From positions 62,001 through 126,000 of the forward strand of contig NZ_JAHXRL010000010.1 of NCBI RefSeq assembly GCF_019392245.1: a stretch of 64,000 bases of DNA. The letters are read 5' to 3'. Made by a program: the position numbers and the translations under genes. The notes beneath the pieces were generated by a model. That model was not told where the DNA came from, did no database searches, and saw nothing but the letters and a program-made list of their open reading frames with translations. The DNA comes from Sulfitobacter sp. CW3 (lineage in GTDB: Bacteria > Pseudomonadota > Alphaproteobacteria > Rhodobacterales > Rhodobacteraceae). Positions 1 to 8,521 of this stretch are shown piece after piece (the first letter of the stretch is position 1; each line of letters starts with the position of its first letter).

Positions 1-149
1 TTTTCTGCGTCGCGCAATGCGGCCTGAAGTTGCTCCACATTCTTTGCAAGATTGGTCCCGTCTATGACCGGGACACCCTGCGCCTGCGCCGAGATTGGCA
101 ACAACATGATGCCCAAGGCCATGATTGCTGCATTGATGCTAGCCTTCAT
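1..149 (-). CDS. VirB5-like T4SS minor pilin/adhesin, N-terminus only
   Basis: The reading frame starts at an ATG whose complement is at 147-149 and runs off the left edge, so only about 49 residues are visible. It has a Sec signal peptide ending in AQAQ, followed by GVPVIDGTNLAKNVEQL, the start typical of VirB5/TraC proteins that sit at the tip of conjugative pili. It overlaps the stop of the upstream transglycosylase gene by 11 bp, which implies translational coupling in one virB operon. The mature N-terminus is strikingly similar to that of the preceding gene (GVPIVDGTRL). Family assignment rests on this short motif and on operon position; the rest lies outside the window. Confidence 0.65.
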   Translation of the reverse strand, partial: MKASINAAIMALGIMLLPISAQAQGVPVIDGTNLAKNVEQLQAALRDAE

Positions 150-1245
150 CAGAGAACTCCCAGAATGTTGTGTATTGAAGGTCTTGCGCGGCAGAGTTCA
201 TTCCGGCTGCCGCTTCGACTTTGACGTGGGCCGCCCGCATCCGCAGGGTCAGAGCCATCAGCCGCGCACGCTCCGCCATCATGTAGGTATTGTGATCAAC
301 AGCCTGTTTGGCCGAATTTGGCTTGGACTGACGCAGCAACTCGGAAACCCGACGCATTGCCTGATCCACCTGCCCGCTTTGATAGGCCCCATATCCGTTA
401 GAGGCGTCGGCCCAATTCCCCCAGGCAGCGTTTGCACCGTCAATGCCGTTGAGGGAGCCTGTCATGTCCGCCCCTGTGATAATGCTCAGATATTCGTCAT
501 AGTAGCCCCGGATCCGGCGCACGTAATTTTGCGTTTCCTCAAACGGCGGTATGCCACCATATTTGTTCACATTGCCGGGCCCCGCGTTATAGGCCGCAAG
601 GGCATGGTCTATCCGGCCATAGGTATTGAGCTGGGTGGTAATGTAGCGCGCACCTCCGTCCAGGTTTTGCCATGGGTCTCTTGGATCTACGCCGAGATCG
701 GCGGCCGTACCCGGCATAAGCTGACAAAAGCCACGCGCACCGACATGGCTTACGGCAGCATTATTGAACCGGCTTTCCTGTTTGATCAAAGACTGAAACA
801 GAATGCGCCAGGTGGTCGGCGTTAGTCCAACCCTACGCACACCCGCATGGTTCTCGTACCGCGCCGCAGTGGTGATAATCATCTGCTCGACAGATGCATT
901 GTCGCCAAACAACCGCTGCTGGTCCGGATGATCTTCCTCTATTGGAAATGTCGCGGCAGCACCTGGCATACCGCCGCCACCTGTCTCGAAACCGGAGATG
1001 TCAGTTGTGCCTGTTGTCTGTTCCAGAAACCGTTCAAAAGCGTCGAGCTGATCTTGTTCCAGCGTGCTCTGCTCATCCCGAGTGGTCAGCTTCGTCCCTT
1101 GTTCAGTGAAGTCACGCGCGCGCTCTGAAAGCCGCGAGATGGCGTTTGAAAGGCGGGTGCCATCCACAATCGGCACCCCCTGCCCCCAAACAGGACTGGC
1201 CAGCACAATCAGCAGACCGAATTTTGTGAGACCAATCCCTTTCAT
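139..1245 (-). CDS. Lytic transglycosylase with VirB5-like N-terminus
   Basis: A 368-residue exported protein. I chose the ATG at 1245 because it gives a clean signal peptide (MKGIGLTKFGLLIVLASPVWG) and lies 1 nt after the stop of the lipoprotein gene; an open frame extends upstream without signal features. Residues after the signal read GVPIVDGTRLSNAI, like the next gene's VirB5-type start. A soluble lytic transglycosylase (SLT) domain follows, with the QESRFN catalytic Glu motif, GFCQLMPGTA and AAYNAGPGNV. A C-terminal extension of about 100 residues has no motif I know. Likely role: local cleavage of peptidoglycan for assembly of the transfer channel. It is the second transglycosylase in the operon; the fusion-like N-terminus is an observation, its function an inference. 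Confidence 0.8.
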   Translation of the reverse strand: MKGIGLTKFGLLIVLASPVWGQGVPIVDGTRLSNAISRLSERARDFTEQGTKLTTRDEQSTLEQDQLDAFERFLEQTTGTTDISGFETGGGGMPGAAATFPIEEDHPDQQRLFGDNASVEQMIITTAARYENHAGVRRVGLTPTTWRILFQSLIKQESRFNNAAVSHVGARGFCQLMPGTAADLGVDPRDPWQNLDGGARYITTQLNTYGRIDHALAAYNAGPGNVNKYGGIPPFEETQNYVRRIRGYYDEYLSIITGADMTGSLNGIDGANAAWGNWADASNGYGAYQSGQVDQAMRRVSELLRQSKPNSAKQAVDHNTYMMAERARLMALTLRMRAAHVKVEAAAGMNSAAQDLQYTTFWEFSDEG

Positions 1246-1246
1246 C

Positions 1247-1444
1247 TCAAAAATCCACAAACCCACAGTCGTCAGCCGATGCGACAGCTGCAAACCCGCC
1301 GTACAACGACACCCTGGTTCCGTCTCTTGTAACAAACGTGTCATTGATATCCGTCCTGCCAAAACAATCCGAGCGCTTGCCCGTGCTGACCCCGGAGCAG
1401 CCCGCAACAACCGAGGCCAACAGAATTCCTGTGATCCACTTCAT
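1247..1444 (-). CDS. Small lipoprotein in VirB7-like position
   Basis: A 65-residue protein starting MKWITGILLASVVAGCSG, with a type II signal and lipobox VAGC, so it should be a lipid-anchored periplasmic protein. Two further Cys residues (DCFGR, DDCGF) could form a disulfide. Its ATG overlaps the virB4 stop as ATGA, and the next gene begins 1 nt after its stop, so it is locked into the virB operon. VirB7 proteins are short lipoproteins that stabilise VirB9; this one has the size and anchor of VirB7 but no diagnostic motif I can verify. It could also be an entry-exclusion or accessory lipoprotein. Confidence 0.6.
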   Translation of the reverse strand: MKWITGILLASVVAGCSGVSTGKRSDCFGRTDINDTFVTRDGTRVSLYGGFAAVASADDCGFVDF

Positions 1445-4095
1445 GCCATATGTCTCCAAAACTCGGTCTCCTTGCGCCAATTGTGAGGTGCGCGCTCTTC
1501 GCCGGTGCGCCCACCACCCAAAACTGTCAGCGCGCTTCCGAGGCCACCCAGATCCATGTCGACAAAGACGCTGTCACTTCCCGAGCGCACCAATGCGATC
1601 CGCATCGCACCGGCACCGCGTGATAGAAAATCTGCTTCGCGGTCGTTGAGCCGCAAGATTCTGTAATCCTCCGGGTTCGCACGCGCGTTTGGATACAGCA
1701 CTTGTGTGGTCACGCTTTCCGCGATGATCTGTCCCACGGAGCTCTTTTCAAGGTGGCCCGGTGTTTGGGTCAGCATGATCACGACGCAGTTCTTCTTGCG
1801 CATCGTTACAAGCCAATCATGAAGGCGCTTCTCAAACATCTCGTCGTTCAGCATCTTCCACGCTTCGTCGATAACAATCATGGTCGGCTTGCGATCCTCG
1901 ATCACCCGCTCAATCCGGCGGAAGAGATAGGCCAGAAGCGCCGAACGTTCTGTACTGAGGTCTAGAATTTCGGACATATCGAGACCCACAACCTCCTCAC
2001 CGATTTCAATGGGCAGGTCTGCCTGTTTTGAAAAAAGCCAGCTGTAACGACCCCCCAACGTCCATTCACGCACCCGCGCAAGCAGATCTCCGTCGTCATC
2101 AGTGGAGGTGACAAGGCTCTCCAACCCCCCAAATGTGCGCAAGCCTTCTTGCGCAGAGGTGATCTGGCGCACGGCGTTATTGATCGCGACGGTCTGCGTC
2201 GTCGTCAGTGGCTTGTTGCGGGCCAGAATGTCCGTCAGCCAATCGGTTAGCCAAGCGGCGCCGCGCTCGTCCGTCTCCGTCTGAAAGGGATTGAAGCCTG
2301 TCGCTTCACCCACTTTGATCGAAGAATACGCCCCGCCCATCGCCCGCACCGCCATCTCAAGACCCTGATCTTTGTCAAAGACCAAAACCCGCGCCCCAAC
2401 GCGGCGCGCCTGCGCCATCAGAAACGCCGTTCCAATGGTCTTGCCTGATCCTGTTCGACCGAGCACCAAGGTGTGACCCGCACTTGGCTCTTCCAGCCGC
2501 TTGCCCGCTTCATGAAAATTGAAACGGTACATGCCGGATGAAATTGTGGGAAAGACGGTAATGACCTCTCCCCAAGGGGATTGATCTTTGACACGGCCGG
2601 GCCGTGCTTTGTGAAACGCTGCCATCTCGGAAAAATTGTCTGACGATAATAGAGCCGTGCGCACCCGATGCGACCAATTGCCTGGGGCCTGTGCGAAGAA
2701 CAGCGCGGATATCACACCTTTGAACGCCCAATAATTCGCCCGTTCGCGGATCATTGTCGCTCCGGTTTCCTGCGCCGCACGCCAGACTTCGGAAGCCGCG
2801 ATCTCAAGCTCTTTCGGGCTGTCGGCTGTGACCATCACGGACAGGTGGTGAATGCCGTACACCTGCCGACCAGAAGCCACGTTGTCTGCCGAAAGCTCCA
2901 GGTCCTGCTGTTGCGAGCGGGCGGCATCGTCAGTCGCCTTCATCTGCCGTGCCACCAGCTTCATTTTCTCAACAACCGCGTTGTTGCGCTGCGGCGTGAA
3001 GCTGTTGGTGATCACAATATCAAAGGGCAGTTCCAACGCGTCAAGCATGGTCGGCCAAGTGTTGGGGCTATAAGCCTGAACCCCGAACAAGGCACCAAAC
3101 CGCTTTTCCTGACCATTGTCGATTTCAACGAGCTTGCCCTTGAAGGTGAACTCGCTGTTGACCCCGGCAGTAGAGAGAAACTGACCAGGCACAGCATGTC
3201 GTGGCTGATAGCTTTGGCCCTGCACAGCGCCCAAGAGCCCCAACCATTCCCCATCTCCCACACGCAACCGCCTGAACCCGACGCCCTGATGCATTCCCTC
3301 GAGCAACCGCATGGCTTCATTGAGCTTGTCTTTGCGCTCGATAAGTTCGGCGCGAAACTGCGCGTTCTCTTTCTTGGGCGAGAAGTACTTCGACAGGCCC
3401 AGTTTATCAGAGATGCTCGGCCGCAGCAGCAAAGAGATCATGATCACGCGCCGTTTGAGATTGCGTGATGTGACATCTGACAGCCAACGTCGATCCACCT
3501 CGGTTGTAAACGCATCTTCGTCAACAGGATCAAGATCGACCTTTTCCGGGATGGTGATCTTGTTGACGTAAAACCCGAATTGTTCTCCGAACTGCCCAAC
3601 CTGACGGGCAAAGGCCTCGGCCTGCGTATCCACTTCACCATCATCAGATGTGAAGCTGTCGAGGCCCTCCACCACAGCCGAAGCCATCAGATCCCCCTGC
3701 CGCGTCAGAATGATGTCATCTGTGAGTGCTGACATATATGGCAGATGCCGCGCCGCCGGCTCTTCCTTGCTGGCCGCTTTTCCAATCAACTGAGCGGTAT
3801 TTGATCCCGCCATCGACAGCGTGGGGCCATAGCTGTCCCCGCCCCGAATGGCGCGGTTCGTCGTGGGCGGCGTCGCCGTGTAGACGGTCGCCAAAATCTC
3901 GAACAATGCCGGATTGCGGTCCGCAATCACCCACAAGACCGGATAGGCTGCAGGGATCAGAAGCAGGAACTTCCACTCATCCAACCCGACAAAGGGGATG
4001 ACCGCCGTCATCATCAGCCCAATGAAATATCCAATGGGCAACCCGAAGAACTTGGGAGGTCTTGTCAGTCCAAGAAAGATGGGTGTTTCGCGCAT
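1441..4095 (-). CDS. virB4: VirB3-VirB4 fusion, T4SS ATPase
   Basis: An 884-residue inner-membrane-associated ATPase that powers pilus biogenesis and substrate transfer. The first ~90 residues (METPIFLGLTRPP-type start after MR, then hydrophobic GYFIGLMMTAV and LLLIPAAYPVLWVI) are a VirB3 domain with two membrane segments; the remainder is VirB4/CagE. Walker A GRTGSGKT lies near residue 545 and Walker B MIVIDEAWKM near 737. I prefer the ATG at 4095 over an in-frame TTG two codons upstream; neither has a strong ribosome site. It follows virB2 after 66 bp, and its stop overlaps the next start as ATGA. VirB3-VirB4 fusions are known in some conjugation systems. Confidence 0.93.
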   Translation of the reverse strand: MRETPIFLGLTRPPKFFGLPIGYFIGLMMTAVIPFVGLDEWKFLLLIPAAYPVLWVIADRNPALFEILATVYTATPPTTNRAIRGGDSYGPTLSMAGSNTAQLIGKAASKEEPAARHLPYMSALTDDIILTRQGDLMASAVVEGLDSFTSDDGEVDTQAEAFARQVGQFGEQFGFYVNKITIPEKVDLDPVDEDAFTTEVDRRWLSDVTSRNLKRRVIMISLLLRPSISDKLGLSKYFSPKKENAQFRAELIERKDKLNEAMRLLEGMHQGVGFRRLRVGDGEWLGLLGAVQGQSYQPRHAVPGQFLSTAGVNSEFTFKGKLVEIDNGQEKRFGALFGVQAYSPNTWPTMLDALELPFDIVITNSFTPQRNNAVVEKMKLVARQMKATDDAARSQQQDLELSADNVASGRQVYGIHHLSVMVTADSPKELEIAASEVWRAAQETGATMIRERANYWAFKGVISALFFAQAPGNWSHRVRTALLSSDNFSEMAAFHKARPGRVKDQSPWGEVITVFPTISSGMYRFNFHEAGKRLEEPSAGHTLVLGRTGSGKTIGTAFLMAQARRVGARVLVFDKDQGLEMAVRAMGGAYSSIKVGEATGFNPFQTETDERGAAWLTDWLTDILARNKPLTTTQTVAINNAVRQITSAQEGLRTFGGLESLVTSTDDDGDLLARVREWTLGGRYSWLFSKQADLPIEIGEEVVGLDMSEILDLSTERSALLAYLFRRIERVIEDRKPTMIVIDEAWKMLNDEMFEKRLHDWLVTMRKKNCVVIMLTQTPGHLEKSSVGQIIAESVTTQVLYPNARANPEDYRILRLNDREADFLSRGAGAMRIALVRSGSDSVFVDMDLGGLGSALTVLGGGRTGEERAPHNWRKETEFWRHMA

Positions 4096-4161
4096 GGGCA
4101 ATCACTTTGTCAAATTGGTTACGCCCTGCTCCCCTACGTCGAAAGCAGGGCGCGGAGGTTC

Positions 4162-4443
4162 TTACGGGGCGGCGAAACCGTCAATGATTGTCGCGGCGGA
4201 AAACACCAAAACGATGCCAAGGAAAATTGCCAAGAAGAGCGGCCAGTTGAGACGCCCGGTGAACATCATATATCCAGCAGCGACCAGGCCCAGGATGCCG
4301 ACAAGCCGACCAATTGGTCCGGTGAGTGCATCAACGACCGTTTGCAGCATGTTTTCCAACGGATCGAGGTTTTGTGCGAGCGCGGGCTGTGCAATCAAGA
4401 CAAAGAGGGGGATCAGAGCCAATAGAGGCCTAAATCTTTTCAT
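4162..4443 (-). CDS. virB2: VirB2-like conjugative pilin
   Basis: A 93-residue protein with a cleavable signal (cut after PALAQ) and two strongly hydrophobic segments, PIGRLVGILGLVAAGYMMF and WPLFLAIFLGIVLVFSAATI, separated by a short polar loop. This is the layout of the VirB2/TrbC pilin that forms the T4SS pilus shaft. The start codon overlaps the upstream transglycosylase stop as TAATG, with GGAGAA 6 nt before it. Operon position between VirB1 and VirB3/B4 is the canonical one. Confidence 0.88.
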   Translation of the reverse strand: MKRFRPLLALIPLFVLIAQPALAQNLDPLENMLQTVVDALTGPIGRLVGILGLVAAGYMMFTGRLNWPLFLAIFLGIVLVFSAATIIDGFAAP

Positions 4444-5114
4444 TATAAGTTCTCCTGAGGAATCGTTGCGCGATAAAGCGCAAACACTTTGACGACGTGT
4501 TCTTGCGTTTCGCGATAGGGCGGAATGCCGCCATATCGAGTGACGGCTTCAGGACCCGCGTTGTAGGCGGCAAGCGCCAGTTGAGCGGATCGAAATTTCA
4601 ACATCTGGGCCAGAAGGTAGCGGGCCGACCCATGCAGGTTTTCTTCGGCATCATGCGGGTCAACCCGCAACACACGTGCAGTGCCGGGCATCAGTTGGCC
4701 CAGACCGATGGCCCCGGCAGGGGACACAGCTGATTGTCTGAAATTGGACTCAATACCAATGTTGGCCCGAAAGAGCGCGAGCCACTGCAGTCCAGACATG
4801 TCGACGGCCGCGATCCCTGGATGATCGAGATATTGTGCAGCAACCCTGCGCACCATCGCCTCAACTTTTGCACTACCCCGCCTTGGGGCGGTTAGGCGTG
4901 GCAATGTTATTGGGTCTGACTGGGCAGTGGGCTGTGAGGCGGGCCGATCAAGGTCCAGCACCCCTGACACGAATGGGCTGGATACTCTTGTGGTGTTTGA
5001 GAACTCACCTTTTTCAAGGTCTATAACATCGGCGTAGCCGATTGGAGCTGTTGAGAGGACGGCGATCACACAAAGCGCAATGATCCAAAGAGTGTTAGCC
5101 GTTGTCCTCCGCAA
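4443..5114 (-). CDS. VirB1-like lytic transglycosylase
   Basis: About 223 residues with a signal-anchor (LWIIALCVIAVLSTAPIGYA) and a C-terminal SLT domain: GIESNFRQSAVSPAGAIG (catalytic Glu), GLGQLMPGTA and LAAYNAGPEAV. It should open the cell wall for the transfer channel. No ATG fits. A TTG at 5114 with AAGAGG 9 nt upstream is my preferred start; a TTG at 5144 is also open. Its 5' end overlaps the 3' end of the preceding small gene by about 20 bp, and its stop overlaps virB2. It heads the recognisable part of the virB operon. Confidence 0.85.
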   Translation of the reverse strand: MRRTTANTLWIIALCVIAVLSTAPIGYADVIDLEKGEFSNTTRVSSPFVSGVLDLDRPASQPTAQSDPITLPRLTAPRRGSAKVEAMVRRVAAQYLDHPGIAAVDMSGLQWLALFRANIGIESNFRQSAVSPAGAIGLGQLMPGTARVLRVDPHDAEENLHGSARYLLAQMLKFRSAQLALAAYNAGPEAVTRYGGIPPYRETQEHVVKVFALYRATIPQENL

Positions 5115-5421
5115 TTTCCCAAACCTCTTTTTGGCCTGCGGCAAGAGGGATATTCACAACGGTAAAGCCAAGTTCAACAGCAAGAGATACCAGACCGGAT
5201 ACAGTAACGATGTATTTTGGACTTGCGTCCCCTGCGACGACAACCAGTGCCCGCAAAGGCGCACCATCATCACCCGCCGTACACACGAAAAGCCGCCAAA
5301 GCCCCCGCCATACACCTTTATCCTTCTGTGCACCCTCGATGCATTCGACTTCCAACGTTCCCCCAGCCAAAACGTCCTCGCGGACCCCGGCCATCTTGCG
5401 CACAGACGATCTGTCTCTCAT
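5095..5421 (-). CDS. Hypothetical protein upstream of virB1
   Basis: A 108-residue soluble protein (MRDRSSVRKMAGVREDVLAG...) I do not recognise. The start at 5421 has a clear GGGGAG ribosome site 6 nt upstream; an earlier ATG at 5466 lacks one. The middle (LFVCTAGDDGAPLRALVVVAGD) and the end (VNIPLAAGQKEVWEIAEDNG) look like an ordinary alpha/beta fold with no signal peptide or membrane segment. It is the first gene of the minus-strand transfer operon and overlaps virB1, so a role linked to transfer or its regulation is possible but unproved. Confidence 0.6.
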   Translation of the reverse strand: MRDRSSVRKMAGVREDVLAGGTLEVECIEGAQKDKGVWRGLWRLFVCTAGDDGAPLRALVVVAGDASPKYIVTVSGLVSLAVELGFTVVNIPLAAGQKEVWEIAEDNG

Positions 5422-5559
5422 TTTCGACTCCCCAGAGCAGCAGCCAAAGCCACTTGTCTGGGTCATCTAACACCACCGTTCCAACCATCGCTAGCACTTC
5501 GCGCATAACAATAGTTTACGTATTCATCGTTAGGATACATATTTAACCTAGTCAATGCC

Positions 5560-5581
5560 ATTTCAGGTTGTATGCTGAAAT
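5560..5581. promoter_or_regulatory. Palindrome in divergent promoter region
   Basis: ATTTCAG and CTGAAAT, 7-bp perfect inverted arms with an 8-nt spacer, lie in the 349-bp gene-free gap (5422-5770) between the minus-strand transfer operon and the plus-strand secreted-protein gene. The gap is locally AT-rich. Size and place fit an operator for a dimeric repressor of one or both units. No regulator gene sits beside it. I see nothing else in the gap. Confidence 0.35.
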
Positions 5582-5770
5582 CAGACCATCAGGAGGCTGA
5601 TTTCTTGTCTCTCTGTGACCTCAAATCCTTACGACGTTGGGAAATATCATCCCCATGACCATTCGCCACGCTGTCGAAAATCCATGAGTGCGCCGCCGGG
5701 TTCATACACTCTATCCACGAAATTATCTGCCACAGGTGTGGCAGCTTCTTATTTGTTTTCGCGATTCGAC

Positions 5771-6061
5771 ATGGCATTTCGAAGCTCGGCATATGGCCTG
5801 TTGCTAAGTGTCTGTACCATCCCAGTCGCCGCGGTCGCCCAGACTGTTTTTTGTCTGCCCCCGGCGGTCCCCCTTCTCCCAAACGATCCGCAGATGCTGA
5901 GTGAGTTCAGGGCAGAGCTCTCGGCGGAATTCGCCCAGTATTTCACTGACGCTCAAGACTATCTCAACTGCCTGCAACATGCCCATGGCGTAACGCGCCT
6001 CGAGATTGAAGACGCAATTCGTGACTACACCACTCTCTTGGACACGCCCCCAAGGCAGTGA
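5771..6061 (+). CDS. Small exported hypothetical protein
   Basis: A 96-residue protein. The ATG at 5771 gives a good Sec signal peptide (MAFRSSAYGLLLSVCTIPVAAVAQ); the frame is open further upstream but without coding character. The mature part has two Cys (FCLPP and LNCLQ) and an amphipathic middle rich in Glu/Asp/Phe. No family recognised. It lies 42 bp before another exported protein on the same strand and beside the transfer operon, so it may be a periplasmic accessory of conjugation. Confidence 0.5.
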   Translation: MAFRSSAYGLLLSVCTIPVAAVAQTVFCLPPAVPLLPNDPQMLSEFRAELSAEFAQYFTDAQDYLNCLQHAHGVTRLEIEDAIRDYTTLLDTPPRQ

Positions 6062-6103
6062 TTGACCACCCCCAGCCCCACATCGCTCAAATCGGAGATC
6101 TGA

Positions 6104-6856
6104 ATGACTGACTTTCTCAAAACCCGCTGCCTGCTCTTGGTGCTCGCCCTGTCCAGCCTTGTCGCAATAGCGCCGCGACCCGCCCAAGCCTACCAAGTTG
6201 ATTGTGCGATCTTGTTGTGTTTGTCCGGCGGCTGGCCCGCCTCTGCACCCTGTGCACATGCGCGCGCCGTATTCATACGCAGGATCACGCCTTGGCCTAT
6301 TGAGCCGCCTCTTCAAATCTGGCGATGCCCGATGCGCACGGTGCTGAACACGCCGCAGAAAGTGTCACCAAGCGCAGCCTTCTTGCGCTATGCTTTTGAA
6401 AATGTTCCGGCGCAATCGATCCCGAGCGACACCCTGCCGACGTTGATATCCCTTGGTGAAGGGTCCCAAGACAGGTCGGCACCAAATGATGTTGCAGACC
6501 AGACAGCCGCAATGCTGTTGCTGGCCCAGAGTATCTCTGACGACAACGGCACGGCCGATATCGATATCTCAGGTGCTGCATTTGATTTTGTAAGGAGCAT
6601 CAAAGTATGGCGCGTGGATCATTATCAACACCGTGCGCAAGGCAGCGAGGGCGATTGCCAAGAGACCGACAGCACGTTCTTGGGCACCTACGGCCGACAA
6701 GGCGACTTCAATTGGGCAAGATCAAGCGCCCATCATGTGCCAGGGTGGATGGCCCTTTCGACAAGTTGTAACAGCGGCATGGGACTATATCGCGCTGTCG
6801 GCATTGAATGGCATGATTACGAGGGCCGACACGGCTATGAGTTGGTCCGGTACTAA
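6104..6856 (+). CDS. Exported hypothetical protein, 250 aa
   Basis: It starts with a signal peptide cleaved near AQA-Y (LLLVLALSSLVAIAPRPAQA). The mature N-terminus YQVDCAILLCLSGGWPASAP is followed by a Cys-containing segment (APCAHARAVFIRRI) with several Pro/Trp residues. The C-terminal part has DSTFLGTYGRQGDFNW and a further Cys. GGAG lies 6 nt before the ATG. The start of this protein looks like a family I associate with transfer regions of Rhodobacteraceae plasmids, but I cannot name it. Probably periplasmic; function unknown. Confidence 0.55.
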   Translation: MTDFLKTRCLLLVLALSSLVAIAPRPAQAYQVDCAILLCLSGGWPASAPCAHARAVFIRRITPWPIEPPLQIWRCPMRTVLNTPQKVSPSAAFLRYAFENVPAQSIPSDTLPTLISLGEGSQDRSAPNDVADQTAAMLLLAQSISDDNGTADIDISGAAFDFVRSIKVWRVDHYQHRAQGSEGDCQETDSTFLGTYGRQGDFNWARSSAHHVPGWMALSTSCNSGMGLYRAVGIEWHDYEGRHGYELVRY

Positions 6857-6881
6857 CCTCGCACCTATGATCCAGATGATG

Positions 6882-7235
6882 CTACGTTTGCGCCATAAAG
6901 CATGCGGCGGTCGGAAGCTTGCCGTCAACAAACCCACTTGTGTCCAGATGCAACACCGGTGACGCACCTGGCGCAATTTCAAACAGGTGGTCAATCACCG
7001 CATCTTCGCCCCTGAAGCTGATCGGAGCTGACACAATGTCCAATGTGTCGGGATCGACGAGAAGAAAAGTTTCGCCCGCCTTGTCAAACAGCGCGCGGTA
7101 AAGCGGACGCCCGGTCTTCTCATGCCCGATCAGACCATAGGAAACGGTGAAAGTTTCTTTCTGGTTGCGCCACGCATCCACGCCTTCCTTGGTGACCAAA
7201 TTGAGGGGTACACTCGGTACAGGCACATCGTTCAT
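6882..7235 (-). CDS. Hypothetical protein, 117 aa
   Basis: A short soluble protein starting MNDVPVPSVPLNLVTKEG, with no signal peptide. The centre (YRALFDKAGETFLLVDPDTLDIVSAPISF) looks like a compact beta-rich domain. It is convergent with the preceding exported-protein gene (25 bp apart) and lies 233 bp downstream of repA on the same strand. I do not recognise the family and see no clue to its job. The 7236-7468 gap holds nothing I can name. Confidence 0.5.
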   Translation of the reverse strand: MNDVPVPSVPLNLVTKEGVDAWRNQKETFTVSYGLIGHEKTGRPLYRALFDKAGETFLLVDPDTLDIVSAPISFRGEDAVIDHLFEIAPGASPVLHLDTSGFVDGKLPTAACFMAQT

Positions 7236-7468
7236 AATACTTCACGGTCATATGCTTGGGCGTTAATCAAGGTGTTCATAGACTTTTGCAAAATTGCTGC
7301 AAGAACAATCGCAAGGAAATGTGAGGTGTCACTTTTCAACCACGGGTTTGTAACGGGTTGGGTTCGATGCCACTGGCGTTACGCGCGCGTCAGATCAATT
7401 GAGTTATCCGCAATCACAACCATGAAAGGCTCGGGACAAGCCAAAACCGCTACGACGGTCGGCCAGAT

Positions 7469-8521
7469 TCAGGGGCGGCCTCTCTTCTCAAACCACTTGC
7501 GACAGAACCCCACAAACGCCCGGTCCGGGTTTTTTGGTGCGTCAAGACCACCATCGCTCATCCAGGCTTTCCATTCGCCTTCGAGATGGTAGATGTCCCA
7601 CCCCGGTGCCGCGTCGCGCGCCTCTTCATAAGTCGCAGCTTCCAGTACGATGCGCGCCGCCGCCTCGACCACCTGAACTTCTTTGTACATCGTCCCCCGA
7701 TTCACAAAGACGAGCAGATCCGTATCTCCTTTGAAAGAGATCGAATAGTCGGGAAGATGATCATGTTCGACCAAATGCCGCAAGGACCGCCTAAACTCTT
7801 TCAGCGAGGATTTTGACCCGGATTTCTTATGCAGCAGATCTAAGTTGATGGACCACGTCGGTTGGCGCCCACAGTGTTTGCGGGCAATCTCATAGACCCG
7901 GCGTTCAATCGGTTTGCGCAGCCTGAAGTAGTCCTTATGCAGCGTCAGCACTTCCTGCGCGCGGATCGCATTGAACACCCACTCGGAAAGTTTAAGCTCA
8001 CACCACAGCAAGCGCCCATCATTGCCGTGCTTGCGTCTGATAGAGGCCGCATCGATCAGGCCGAATGTATCGTATTGTTCCTCATCGCCGGTTTGAATGT
8101 TTGTGCTGATCCGCGTGCCCGCCAAACGGTCCACCGCCTGCACAAGCGCTTGATAGTCTTTGCCAGACGTTCCCCGGTTGGCAAACACCAGCAGATCACG
8201 GGAGTTCAGGCGGACGCGCCTTGACACCTCTTCTCCATCCCGCAGCTTATGCATGATCTGGGAAATACAATAGATCAGGATGTCCTTGTCATAGATCGTC
8301 GCCAACCCCTTCACACTGGGTGTGATCTCTACCCAATGACCGTTATGCTCATAGCGTCGAACAGCTGTTTCAGGCTTCTTGGAGAGTGAATAAAACGGAT
8401 GCTCCATCTGCGGCATCACATCCTTCAGCACTGCATCCGCCACATCGCAGATGAACAGATCATCTTGCGGGTGGCGCTCCGGAAGGAGCTGCAAATTTTG
8501 ATTCGGGGTATTAGACACCAT
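7469..8521 (-). CDS. repA: RepA-type plasmid replication initiator
   Basis: About 350 residues of the alphaproteobacterial replication initiator protein A family. Visible features are the conserved block FYSLSKKPETAVRRYEHNGHWVEI, the winged-helix-like body (LNSRDLLVFANRGTSG, then RRVYEIARKHCGRQP) and a Lys/Arg-rich KSGSKSSLKEFRRSLRHL. It should bind the adjacent iterons and open the origin. The ATG at 8521 has no ribosome site; a GTG at 8545 inside the second iteron is an alternative start. The DnaA box abuts the start codon and iteron 1 encodes codons 2-7, so initiator binding could repress its own gene. I infer that this replicon type maintains the element. Confidence 0.88.
   Translation of the reverse strand: MVSNTPNQNLQLLPERHPQDDLFICDVADAVLKDVMPQMEHPFYSLSKKPETAVRRYEHNGHWVEITPSVKGLATIYDKDILIYCISQIMHKLRDGEEVSRRVRLNSRDLLVFANRGTSGKDYQALVQAVDRLAGTRISTNIQTGDEEQYDTFGLIDAASIRRKHGNDGRLLWCELKLSEWVFNAIRAQEVLTLHKDYFRLRKPIERRVYEIARKHCGRQPTWSINLDLLHKKSGSKSSLKEFRRSLRHLVEHDHLPDYSISFKGDTDLLVFVNRGTMYKEVQVVEAAARIVLEAATYEEARDAAPGWDIYHLEGEWKAWMSDGGLDAPKNPDRAFVGFCRKWFEKRGRP

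Noticed and set aside
6104..6856. Possible frameshift in the exported 250-aa protein
   Set aside because: The reading frame is continuous from signal peptide to stop and composition is even, so there is no reason to break it.
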